Shown piece after piece: positions 8,840 through 16,147 of a stretch of 64,000 bases of DNA. Position 1 is the first letter of the stretch. Every line of letters begins with the position of its first letter. The position numbers were made by a program, and so were the translations under genes. The notes under the pieces were generated by a model, which saw nothing but the letters and a program-made list of their open reading frames with translations, made no database searches and had not been told where the DNA came from. The stretch covers positions 1 to 64,000 of the forward strand of contig JBGAWP010000011.1 of the NCBI GenBank assembly GCA_044227505.1, given 5' to 3'. Origin of the DNA: UBA7236 sp044227505 (GTDB taxonomy: Bacteria > Bacteroidota > Bacteroidia > Chitinophagales > BACL12).

Positions 8840-8847
8840 TCTCTAAA

Positions 8848-9063
8848 ATGACAGAACAAAACAAGGATCCCTTACATGGAAAAACATTGCAATTTATTTT
8901 AGAATTTCTTGTGAAAGAATATGGATGGGAAGATCTGGGGATGATAATTAGAATTAATTGTTTTAACGATAATCCAAGTATAAAATCCAGTTTAACTTTT
9001 TTGAGAAAAACGCCGTGGGCGAGGAAGAAGGTGGAGGAGTTGTATGTTGAGACTTTGCGATAA
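8848..9063 (+). CDS. VF530 (DUF2132) family DNA-binding protein
   Basis: A 71-residue protein that matches the VF530 family over its whole length: PLHGKTLQFILEFLVKEYGW, then INCF, then SIKSSLTFLRKTPWARKKVE. The one structurally studied family member was described as DNA-binding; the cellular role is unknown. It starts 8 nt after the PD40 protein's stop and is probably co-transcribed, although the functions look unrelated. No terminator is evident; a repeat-rich spacer follows. Confidence 0.88.
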   Translation: MTEQNKDPLHGKTLQFILEFLVKEYGWEDLGMIIRINCFNDNPSIKSSLTFLRKTPWARKKVEELYVETLR

Positions 9064-9081
9064 TTAATGGATGTAATAATT

Positions 9082-9179
9082 AACAGCCGGACCTGCGGTC
9101 TAAATGTACCGATGAACAGCCGGACCTGCGGTCTATATGTACCAATGTACCGATGAACAGTCAAATTAATGTACCAATG
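9082..9179. repeat. Direct repeat of about 33 bp, two and a half copies
   Basis: AACAGCCGGACCTGCGGTCT followed by AAATGTACCGATG occurs at 9082-9114. It recurs from 9115 with an 8-bp internal duplication of the TGTACC part, and a degraded third copy follows. A related GAACAGCCGG fragment occurs at about 62040. The rest of the spacer to 9499 contains TTAGCAAA octamers, four CTGCGA hexamers and an ACTGCCC heptamer array; no gene is visible. Confidence 0.7.
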
Positions 9180-9356
9180 CCTGCCCGTGTTGCGAGGGGA
9201 ACAGATTAAGTATGTTAAATTAGCAAATTTGGAGGCCTTCGGCCAATTAGCAAATTAGCAAATGGAACAGCCGACGATTACTTTGAATTATACATTTTAG
9301 ATCTGCAAGATATTTATATTAAGACTGAACTTTTTTTAATTTAACTTTTAATAAAA

Positions 9357-9382
9357 CTGCGACTGCGACTGCGACTGCGACG
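9357..9382. repeat. Hexamer array CTGCGA
   Basis: Four consecutive CTGCGA units followed by a degenerate one. This is the only array here with a 6-bp period. Confidence 0.7.
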
Positions 9383-9461
9383 CGCCCCCAGCCCCATAGG
9401 GGAGTTTACCTTTTCGTAAATTGAAATATTAATTTCGAAGCAAAAAACTCCAATGTTACAA

Positions 9462-9496
9462 ACTGCCCACTGCCCACTGTTGACTGCCCACTGCCC
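9462..9496. repeat. Heptamer array ACTGCCC
   Basis: Five consecutive 7-bp units (ACTGCCC twice, ACTGTTG, ACTGCCC twice). The array ends 3 nt before the stop codon of the DbpA-like gene on the minus strand (9500-9502). Confidence 0.85.
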
Positions 9497-9499
9497 CCC

Positions 9500-10828
9500 T
9501 CACTTCGCAACCTCAACCTTCACTTTCTTATTCTTAAGCTTATGTTCCTTTAATAAATGTAATGCCTGATTAATTTTAGTTTTACGGACAGCTACAAAAC
9601 TGAAAAAATCTTTTACTTCTATTAATCCGATATCCTCCATTTTAAGGTCTCCGCGTTTGGTGAGATAGCCCACTATATCAATTTTATTTACTTTATCTTT
9701 TTTGCCCACTGAAATATAAAGTGTTGACCATTTTGGTTTGTCGGGAAGGATTTCCGTATCGGGTAATTGAATTTCTTCGTCAACGTGTTTAACATATTCA
9801 GGTAATTTTTCATCCTCTGATAATATTAAAATAATTGTTCCGCTTGCATCCATTCGCGCTGTTCTTCCATTGCGGTGAATAAACATATCTTCCGTGTGTG
9901 GCAGATGATAGTGGATGATATATCGGATGTTCGGAATATCCAGTCCCCTGCTCGCAAGATCCGTTGTTACTAAAACATCAAAAGTGCCGTTGCGGAATTT
10001 TATTAATGCACTGTCCCGCTCCTGCTGTTCCATTGCTCCGTGATAAAATACATTGTATATTCCTTTTTGTGTTAATAGTCCACTTGTGCGTTCCACGGAT
10101 TCACGGTGGTTACAAAAAACAATTGCAGATCTGTTGCCGATATAACATAATAATTTGAATAAAGTATCAGCTTTATCTTTTTCGGGCGACAAAACTGTTT
10201 GAATAGCTAATTGTGTTGTTGTACTTTTTTCTTCACCTACAAATTCAAGATATTCGGGATCTTTAATTCCGATAAATTCGGGGATACTATGGGTATGTGT
10301 TGCAGAAGTTAATATTCTTTTATTTATGGATGGCAATGAGGAAATAATAAAAGACATTTCATCCGTAAAACCCATTTCCATACTCTTATCAAATTCGTCT
10401 AAAACAAGGGTGGTAATTGTATCAGTAGTGATATTTCCTCTGCGAATATGATCAGCCAATCTTCCGGCAGTTCCGACAATTACAGCTGGTGGTTGAATAA
10501 GATTATTTTCTTCTGTTTCCCTTTTATGTCCTCCATAACAACAACTGATCTTAAATCCTGTGCCCATTGTCTTAAAAACCTGATCGATCTGCAAGGCCAA
10601 TTCGCGAGTAGGAACAATGATCATCGCCTGTGTTTTTTTATTACTTTGATCTAGCAGTTCTAGAACCGGCAATAAAAAAGCAAGTGTTTTACCTGAACCT
10701 GTCGCAGAAAGAACAACTACATCGGCATGTTTTTTATTTGCCTCAATGGTTGCAATTTGCATTTCATTGAGAGCATCTATTTTGAAATTATTAAGAATCT
10801 TATTCAGATCGTATTTAACCTTTTGCAT
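9500..10828 (-). CDS. dbpA: DEAD/DEAH-box RNA helicase with DbpA RNA-binding domain
   Basis: A 442-residue helicase. Motifs: Walker A SATGSGKT (Lys47), PTREL near 73, motif II DEFD at 144-147 instead of DEAD, SAT in TSATHT, and HRNGRTAR near residue 325. The last 75 or so residues match the DbpA RNA-binding domain (LYISVGKKDKVNKIDIVGYL...), which in Escherichia coli directs the enzyme to 23S rRNA hairpin 92 during large-subunit assembly. The same role is likely here. The Ala-to-Phe change in motif II keeps both acidic residues and the final Asp, so activity is plausible. A TATCTTTG box lies only 5 nt upstream of the ATG, suggesting a nearly leaderless mRNA. Confidence 0.9.
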   Translation of the reverse strand: MQKVKYDLNKILNNFKIDALNEMQIATIEANKKHADVVVLSATGSGKTLAFLLPVLELLDQSNKKTQAMIIVPTRELALQIDQVFKTMGTGFKISCCYGGHKRETEENNLIQPPAVIVGTAGRLADHIRRGNITTDTITTLVLDEFDKSMEMGFTDEMSFIISSLPSINKRILTSATHTHSIPEFIGIKDPEYLEFVGEEKSTTTQLAIQTVLSPEKDKADTLFKLLCYIGNRSAIVFCNHRESVERTSGLLTQKGIYNVFYHGAMEQQERDSALIKFRNGTFDVLVTTDLASRGLDIPNIRYIIHYHLPHTEDMFIHRNGRTARMDASGTIILILSEDEKLPEYVKHVDEEIQLPDTEILPDKPKWSTLYISVGKKDKVNKIDIVGYLTKRGDLKMEDIGLIEVKDFFSFVAVRKTKINQALHLLKEHKLKNKKVKVEVAK

Positions 10829-10832
10829 GATG

Positions 10833-10840
10833 CAAAGATA
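10833..10840 (-). promoter_or_regulatory. -7 element of the dbpA-like gene
   Basis: TATCTTTG on the minus strand, an exact match to TAnnTTTG, ending 4 nt before the ATG at 10828. No clear TTG is seen at the expected -33 spacing. Transcription would start at or next to the start codon. Confidence 0.55.
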
Positions 10841-10965
10841 GGCAGAATATAAGTGGTATTTCGGAAACTATATTTTGACGCATTGAAGTAAGTACATTAG
10901 AATCATTTTTTTACTTAGCGGATTATTAAACATTTGTTCGTTTTCCTGATCCACCTGTATCAACC

Positions 10966-13161
10966 TTAAAGAATTAATAGTCCGTTTTCAAATAAGCCCA
11001 AAATGGATTTACTATGAATAAACTGCTCAAAATCACTAAGTTCTGCAGCCAGATAAAGTTCTTGCATATCCTTAATTGTTAGAATTGGAAAACAATTAAC
11101 GGATAACTTTGGCAATATTCCTGCTAACCAAATTCCTTGATCCTTGGGAAGCAAAATATTAAATTCAGAACTTTTGTCAACAAAAGATAGGCGAATCATT
11201 TCAACATTTGAATTCTTTTTTGTTTGTTCGAAAATTTCAATAATTGGTTGATTGCCCAGCCAAATAATTTTTGATGTTGGATTAATTTCATTATTCTCCT
11301 TTTCCGACAATACCTTTTTAATATAATTTGGCGGGATTAATGTTTTGGGTATCTTAAAATCAAACCAGTTTTGAAGATCATCTTCCAAACCAATGCCGTG
11401 CATGTAATTAAGTAGTGATTTTTTCAATCCGAAACTGAATTTTTCATGATCGGTTCCGCTATCATCTATAAATTCAATATCGTTATTAGCAAAGGTGCCT
11501 ATCGTATCATGTATTTTTGTTACTTTGAAAAATGATGAATTTAATCCGACTGGGCTGTGCGCGGTCATGGCGAACTGATGCCAGAAACCAGATTGCATTA
11601 TTCCCGCAGAAAATAGTTGTCGCACCATTTCCAGTGCATCTATTGTTTCCTGTGTGGTCTGTGTAGGAAATCCATACATTAAATAAGCATGCACCATAAT
11701 TCCCGCTTCTGTAAAATTGCGATTTACTTTCGCGACTTGTGCAACGGTTACACCTTTTTGAATTAATTCCAATAATCTATCGGATGCAACTTCCAATCCT
11801 CCCGAAACTGCAATACATCCACTTGCTTTTAATAGCAGACACAGATCTTTTGTAAAACTCTTTTCGAAGCGAATATTGGTCCACCAGGTAATTTTAATAT
11901 TGCGTCTTATTATTTCAATTGCAAAGGCACGCATTAATGCAGGTGGTGCAGCTTCATCCACAAAATGAAATCCTGATTGACCGGTTTGTTTAATTAATTC
12001 CTCCACCCTATCAGCCAAAAGTGTTGCTGCAACCGGTTCGTAGAGTTTGATATAATCCAGGGAAATATCACAGAAAGTGCATTTTCCCCAATAACATCCA
12101 TGTGCCATGGTCAATTTATTCCAACGTCCATCGCTCCACAAACTGTGCATGGGATTCATGATCTCTATTGCCGAAATATATTTATCGAGATAAAGATCAC
12201 TGTAATCAGGTGTGCCTAACTCTCCTTGTTTATAATCCTTAGTTGCAGGATTATTAATATAGGTAACCGCTCCATCAATTAACGTAAATGTTCTTTTTAA
12301 TTCGTTTAAATGTATCTCCCCTTTCGAATATTTAATTATATTTTCAAGCGGTGCTTCACCGTCATCAAGACAAATAAAATCGTAAAATTCGAATACACGC
12401 GGGTCGGAAAGAGATCGCAATTCCGTATTAGGAAATCCTCCACCCATAACAATTTTAATATGCGGATAATTTTTTTTGATGAATTGCGCACATCGGAAGG
12501 AGGAATATAAATTGCCCGGAAACGGAACAGAAATGCCGACAATAGAAGTTTGGACATTGTCCAAATTTTGTTTTAATATTTTTAATAAAACGGTGTCCAT
12601 ATAAGTTTCAGGGCCGTGTAATAATGCATATAACTCATCAAATGTATTTGCTGACCTTCCTAAACGTTCGGCGTATCGGCTGAATCCAAAAAAAGGATCT
12701 ATACATTCACGGATAAGATCAGAAATATCTTCCATGTACATAGTAGCTAGAAATTTTGCCTGGTCTAGTTTTCCCATTGTGCCAAAAGCCCAATCCAGGT
12801 CTTCAATTTGAGCAAAACGGGAAGCTTCCGGTAAAAAATCACCCAAACAAATAACGTGAGCAAGTGTTGGATTTTTTCCACGTAAAAAATGCATTACATG
12901 ATCAATGGTATTGATATAATCTTCTTTAAGCGCTATAATTCGTGCAGAATTTTCAGAAATACTTTCAGCATTTGGATCTATTGCCTCAAATAAATTGATC
13001 AATCCCTGTTTTGAAAAAATGACATCCGTAACCTCAATTCCCAGATCCGCCTGATAACAGGAAATATTGCGCGTATTTAAAAAGCCCTTTAAATAAACCG
13101 TACCTGGATATGGGGTATTGAGTTGAGTGAAAGGCGGGGTAAATAAAAAAACGGAGGTCAT
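10966..13161 (-). CDS. B12-binding-domain radical SAM protein
   Basis: A 731-residue protein. The N-terminal part (to about residue 300) has a cobalamin-binding-like fold with VGISVPFPGNLY and IVMGGGFPNTE, but no DxHxxG lower-ligand motif. A radical SAM core follows: GCYWGKCTFCD places Cys356, Cys361 and Cys364 in a Cx4Cx2C spacing, not the canonical Cx3Cx2C. GFHFVDEAAPP and SGGLEVASDR are typical later core motifs. The C-terminal 170 residues are not recognised. Members are methyltransferases, cyclases or tailoring enzymes; nothing nearby identifies the substrate. It is a single gene with a TACATTTG box 8 nt upstream of the ATG. Confidence 0.83.
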   Translation of the reverse strand: MTSVFLFTPPFTQLNTPYPGTVYLKGFLNTRNISCYQADLGIEVTDVIFSKQGLINLFEAIDPNAESISENSARIIALKEDYINTIDHVMHFLRGKNPTLAHVICLGDFLPEASRFAQIEDLDWAFGTMGKLDQAKFLATMYMEDISDLIRECIDPFFGFSRYAERLGRSANTFDELYALLHGPETYMDTVLLKILKQNLDNVQTSIVGISVPFPGNLYSSFRCAQFIKKNYPHIKIVMGGGFPNTELRSLSDPRVFEFYDFICLDDGEAPLENIIKYSKGEIHLNELKRTFTLIDGAVTYINNPATKDYKQGELGTPDYSDLYLDKYISAIEIMNPMHSLWSDGRWNKLTMAHGCYWGKCTFCDISLDYIKLYEPVAATLLADRVEELIKQTGQSGFHFVDEAAPPALMRAFAIEIIRRNIKITWWTNIRFEKSFTKDLCLLLKASGCIAVSGGLEVASDRLLELIQKGVTVAQVAKVNRNFTEAGIMVHAYLMYGFPTQTTQETIDALEMVRQLFSAGIMQSGFWHQFAMTAHSPVGLNSSFFKVTKIHDTIGTFANNDIEFIDDSGTDHEKFSFGLKKSLLNYMHGIGLEDDLQNWFDFKIPKTLIPPNYIKKVLSEKENNEINPTSKIIWLGNQPIIEIFEQTKKNSNVEMIRLSFVDKSSEFNILLPKDQGIWLAGILPKLSVNCFPILTIKDMQELYLAAELSDFEQFIHSKSILGLFENGLLIL

Positions 13162-13168
13162 TGGATTG

Positions 13169-13176
13169 CAAATGTA
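13169..13176 (-). promoter_or_regulatory. -7 element of the radical SAM gene
   Basis: TACATTTG on the minus strand matches TAnnTTTG and ends 7 nt before the start codon. Directly upstream of it lies the GTTCTGA heptamer array, where the -33 element would have to be. Confidence 0.45.
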
Positions 13177-13180
13177 GTGA

Positions 13181-13285
13181 GTTCTGAGTTCTGAGTTCTG
13201 GGTTCTGAGTTCTGGGTTCTGAGTTCTGGGTTCGGGGTTCGGGGTTCGGGGTTCTGAGTTCGGGGTTCTGAGTTCTGGGTTCTGA
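13181..13285. repeat. Heptamer array GTTCTGA/GTTCTGG/GTTCGGG, 15 units
   Basis: Fifteen 7-bp units in perfect register over 105 bp, drawn from only three variants: GTTCTGA, GTTCTGG and GTTCGGG. Every difference falls in the last three positions of the unit. The array lies at the 5' end of the radical SAM gene. The same family recurs at 42547-42604 and 62090-62160. Confidence 0.93.
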
Positions 13286-13316
13286 ATTATGTGGTGTGAG
13301 GCGTGAAATTTTGGTT

Positions 13317-13352
13317 AATAGTAGAGACGCAATGCATTGTGTCTCTACTATT
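13317..13352. repeat. 36-bp near-perfect palindrome
   Basis: Two 18-bp arms meet without a loop (centre AATGCATT), with one G-T mismatch; the outer arms read AATAGTAGAGAC. It resembles the GTAGAGACGCAATGC-type dispersed palindromes seen in several bacterial phyla. It lies 31 nt from the 15-unit heptamer array. Confidence 0.75.
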
Positions 13353-13422
13353 AAACTAAATTTAAACGTTTAGGATAATGATCATACCAACGATTTAGAT
13401 TACGATTCTATTAGAAGGAGTT

Positions 13423-13521
13423 ATGAGTAGGTTCGACTTTGAAAAACGTTTTGCGCAACATGGTAGCAAAATTTTCAAAAAGGAAATCAAAGCACCAATG
13501 TTAGCAGGATCAAACTCATAA
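13423..13521 (+). CDS. Possible 32-aa protein in the groL downstream spacer
   Basis: An ATG follows an AAGGAG ribosome-binding motif 4 nt upstream, unusual in this phylum where Shine-Dalgarno use is weak. It encodes MSRFDFEKRFAQHGSKIF followed by a lysine-rich end. The frame closes inside an ACTCATT-type repeat, so the last residues may come from repeat sequence. It is not recognised and could be a remnant or chance. Confidence 0.25.
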   Translation: MSRFDFEKRFAQHGSKIFKKEIKAPMLAGSNS

Positions 13522-13535
13522 CTCATTACTCATAT

Positions 13536-13573
13536 ATAAAAAAAACCTTCCTGAAAAACTCCAGAAAGGTTTT
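13536..13573 (-). terminator. Rho-independent terminator of groS-groL
   Basis: On the minus strand AAAACCTTTCTGG pairs with CAGGAAGGTTTT, with a 7-nt loop and eight T residues after it. It lies about 100 nt beyond the groL stop, with a heptamer array in between. Confidence 0.85.
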
Positions 13574-13647
13574 AATTCTATTAAAGTATTAATTCGGAGC
13601 GATAATTTTCAGGTCTAGTTCCCACTCACTAAGTCCCACTCACCCCT

Positions 13648-13668
13648 ACTCACCACTCCCCACTCACC
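13648..13668. repeat. Heptamer array ACTCACC at the groL stop
   Basis: Three 7-bp units in register (ACTCACC, ACTCCCC, ACTCACC), with more degenerate CACTCAC units to the left. The array ends 3 nt from the groL stop codon at 13672-13674. Confidence 0.75.
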
Positions 13669-13671
13669 ATC

Positions 13672-15306
13672 TTACATCATTCCATCCATTCCACCAGGCA
13701 TTCCTCCGCCCATTGGATTGTCTTTTTTCTCAGGTTTGTCAACGATGGTGCATTCAGTTGTTAAAAGAAGACCTGCGATAGATGCTGCATTTTCCAATGC
13801 TACGCGGGTAACTTTAACCGGATCGATAACACCTGCTTTTAACAGATTTTCGTATTTTTCTGTGCGTGCATTAAATCCGTAATCGTCTTTTCCTTCTTTC
13901 ACTTTTTGCACAACTATAGAACCTTCAATTCCTGCATTTGCAACAATTGTTCTGATCGGTTCTTCCAATGCGCGTTTGATAATTTCCACACCAATACGCT
14001 CATCATCATTTACCACTTTCATTTTATCCAAACCAACCATTGCACGGATATAAGCTACTCCACCACCGGGAACAATTCCTTCTTCCACTGCAGCGCGAGT
14101 TGCGTGTAAAGCATCGTCAACACGATCTTTCTTTTCTTTCATAGCAACTTCCGTAGCAGCTCCGATATAAAGAACAGCAACACCACCGCTTAATTTTGCA
14201 AGACGTTCCTGTAATTTTTCGCGATCGTAATCAGAAGTTGTTTTTTCAATCTGATTTTTGATCTCAGCGATACGGGATTTGATATCTTCTTTTTTACCTT
14301 TTCCGCCAACAATGGTAGTATTGTCTTTGTCAACTGTAATTCGTTCTGCTCTACCTAAGTAAGTAAGGTCAGCATTTTCCAATTTATATCCTTGTTCTTC
14401 GCTGATAACGATACCACCGGTTAATACTGCTATATCCTGTAACATTTCCTTTCTGCGATCACCAAAACCAGGAGCTTTTACAGCGCAAACTTTAATGGTT
14501 CCTCTTATTTTATTTACAACAAGTGTTGCCAATGCTTCACCATCAATATCTTCAGCAATGATCAACATTTGTGCGCCTTGCTGAGCAACTTTTTCCAAAA
14601 TAGGAAGAAGATCTTTCATCGCGCTGATCTTTTTATCGTAGATCAAAACATAACCGCGTTCCATTTCCGCTTCCATATCCTCAGCATTGGTCATGAAATA
14701 CGGAGATAAATATCCGCGATCAAATTGCATACCTTCCACAACTTCACTATAAGTATCTGTTCCCTTAGATTCTTCAACAGTGATTACACCATCTTTAGTA
14801 ACCTTCACCATTGCTTCAGCGATCAATTTTCCAATTTCTGAGTCGTTATTTGCAGAAATGGAAGCAACCTGTTCAATTTTTTTATTGTCGTTTCCAACAT
14901 GCTGAGCCATTTTTTTCAATTCATTCACAACAGATTCAACTGCTTTGTCGATACCGCGTTTAAGATCCATCGGATTTGCACCGGCAGCAACATTTTTTAA
15001 ACCCGAAGCCATAATAGCCTGAGCAAGAACGGTTGCAGTGGTTGTTCCGTCACCGGCAACATCAGATGTTTTGGAAGCTACTTCCTTCACCATCTGTGCA
15101 CCCATATTTTCGATAGGATCTTCCAATTCAATTTCTTTCGCTACGGTAACGCCGTCTTTGGTAACATTTGGTGCACCGTATTTTTTCTCAATAACCACAT
15201 TGCGACCTTTAGGGCCCAAGGTTACTTTTACTGCATTTGCTAATGCATCAACACCGGCTTTCAGTTTCTCACGTGCTTCGGTATCGAATTTTATAATTTT
15301 TGCCAT
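13672..15306 (-). CDS. groL: Chaperonin GroEL
   Basis: A 544-residue 60-kDa chaperonin subunit forming the double heptameric ring that folds cytosolic proteins with GroES. The sequence is typical throughout: KVTLGPKGRNVVIEK near residue 28, VAGDGTTTATVLAQ with catalytic Asp near 87, EGIVPGGGVAYIRA near 405, and a Gly-Met C-terminal tail (GGGMPGGMDGMM). It follows groS by 59 nt on the same strand as one operon and ends in a strong terminator. The stop codon directly abuts a heptamer repeat array. Confidence 0.98.
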   Translation of the reverse strand: MAKIIKFDTEAREKLKAGVDALANAVKVTLGPKGRNVVIEKKYGAPNVTKDGVTVAKEIELEDPIENMGAQMVKEVASKTSDVAGDGTTTATVLAQAIMASGLKNVAAGANPMDLKRGIDKAVESVVNELKKMAQHVGNDNKKIEQVASISANNDSEIGKLIAEAMVKVTKDGVITVEESKGTDTYSEVVEGMQFDRGYLSPYFMTNAEDMEAEMERGYVLIYDKKISAMKDLLPILEKVAQQGAQMLIIAEDIDGEALATLVVNKIRGTIKVCAVKAPGFGDRRKEMLQDIAVLTGGIVISEEQGYKLENADLTYLGRAERITVDKDNTTIVGGKGKKEDIKSRIAEIKNQIEKTTSDYDREKLQERLAKLSGGVAVLYIGAATEVAMKEKKDRVDDALHATRAAVEEGIVPGGGVAYIRAMVGLDKMKVVNDDERIGVEIIKRALEEPIRTIVANAGIEGSIVVQKVKEGKDDYGFNARTEKYENLLKAGVIDPVKVTRVALENAASIAGLLLTTECTIVDKPEKKDNPMGGGMPGGMDGMM

Positions 15307-15365
15307 AGTTAGTATTTGGTAATTTGTTAGTTTGTTAATTTGTTAATTGATATCGCGTTTGGACA

Positions 15366-15674
15366 TTATAAAATTGCAAAAATGTCAGATTCGCGCATGA
15401 TAAGATATTCTTTACCATCCACGCTTATTTCAGTTCCGGCATATTTTCCGTAGAGAACGGAATCGCCAACTTTAACAGTAACAGGTTCATCTTTTTTACC
15501 CGGACCGGCAGCTACTATGGTGCCTTTTTGTGGTTTTTCTTTTGCAGTGTCAGGAATTATGATTCCTCCTTTTGTAACGGTTTCTGCTTCAGCAGGTAAA
15601 ACCAATACCCGATCAGCCAAAGGTTTGATCGTGATGTTTACTTTGGCCTTAGCCGTTTCTTTTGTCTTCGCCAT
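15366..15674 (-). CDS. groS: Co-chaperonin GroES
   Basis: A 102-residue lid subunit of the GroEL/ES chaperonin. It has the IKPLADRVLVLPAEAE start, the mobile loop TVTKGGIIIPDTAKEKPQKG that binds GroEL, and the conserved YGKYAGTEI segment. It carries a short Lys/Thr-rich N-terminal extension (MAKTKETAKAK) compared with most GroES. It is first in the groS-groL operon. The upstream region has GACCTTTG (one mismatch from TAnnTTTG) at 15763-15770. I found no CIRCE inverted repeat, so HrcA control is not supported. Confidence 0.97.
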   Translation of the reverse strand: MAKTKETAKAKVNITIKPLADRVLVLPAEAETVTKGGIIIPDTAKEKPQKGTIVAAGPGKKDEPVTVKVGDSVLYGKYAGTEISVDGKEYLIMRESDIFAIL

Positions 15675-15828
15675 ATTTGATTTTTTATTGATTAAGTGAG
15701 TTTTATATTGCTACTGCCCGCCTGTCAGATATTGTGCCATCGGGCATTTTTGCTAATTGAGGCGCAAAGGTCAGACAAAATTTCAGAAATCCTTAATTTT
15801 TGCGAAAATGACTGACATAAATGTGGTA

Positions 15829-15930
15829 AAGATTCGAAGGGAGAAGATTCGAAGATTCGAAGGGAGAAGATTCGAAGATTCGAAGGGGAAGGTTCTAAGG
15901 GGGAAAAAGGAAGGAAGGGTTGGCTAAGGT
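15829..15930. repeat. GATTCGAA / GGGAGAA tandem array
   Basis: Five 8-bp GATTCGAA units alternate with 7-bp GGGAGAA units and then decay into purine-rich GGTTCTAAGG sequence. The same family recurs at 23740-23870. The spacer 15675-16147 is otherwise non-coding, holding the groS promoter region, this array, a TCCTATG-type array and a terminator. Confidence 0.8.
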
Positions 15931-16022
15931 TCAAAAAGGGGAAACAAATTATGATTCAAAATTTCAGACCCAAATTATACTTCAACAAAAATCAATCTAA
16001 GTCCTATATCATTTTTCCAATG

Positions 16023-16062
16023 TCCTATATCAAGTCATATTTCCTATGTCCTACTTCCTATT
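16023..16062. repeat. Heptamer array TCCTATG/TCATATT
   Basis: Units TCCTATA, then TCATATT, TCCTATG, TCCTACT and TCCTATT, the last four in strict 7-bp register. It lies just beyond the terminator of the M4 peptidase gene. Confidence 0.8.
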
Positions 16063-16071
16063 TCCGCACAC

Positions 16072-16102
16072 AAAAAAACCCACCTTGTTTTACCAAGGCG
16101 GG
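16072..16102 (-). terminator. Terminator of the M4 peptidase gene
   Basis: On the minus strand CCCGCCTTG pairs with CAAGGTGGG (one wobble), followed by seven T residues. It lies about 45 nt beyond the stop. Confidence 0.85.
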
Positions 16103-16147
16103 ATTTCAAACCTATCCGCTTTTGAGGCGAATGTTTTTAAAGGAGGA

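Noticed and set aside
15675..15830. CIRCE-type heat-shock operator ahead of groS
   Set aside because: I found no TTAGCACTC-N9-GAGTGCTAA-like inverted repeat in the groS upstream region.
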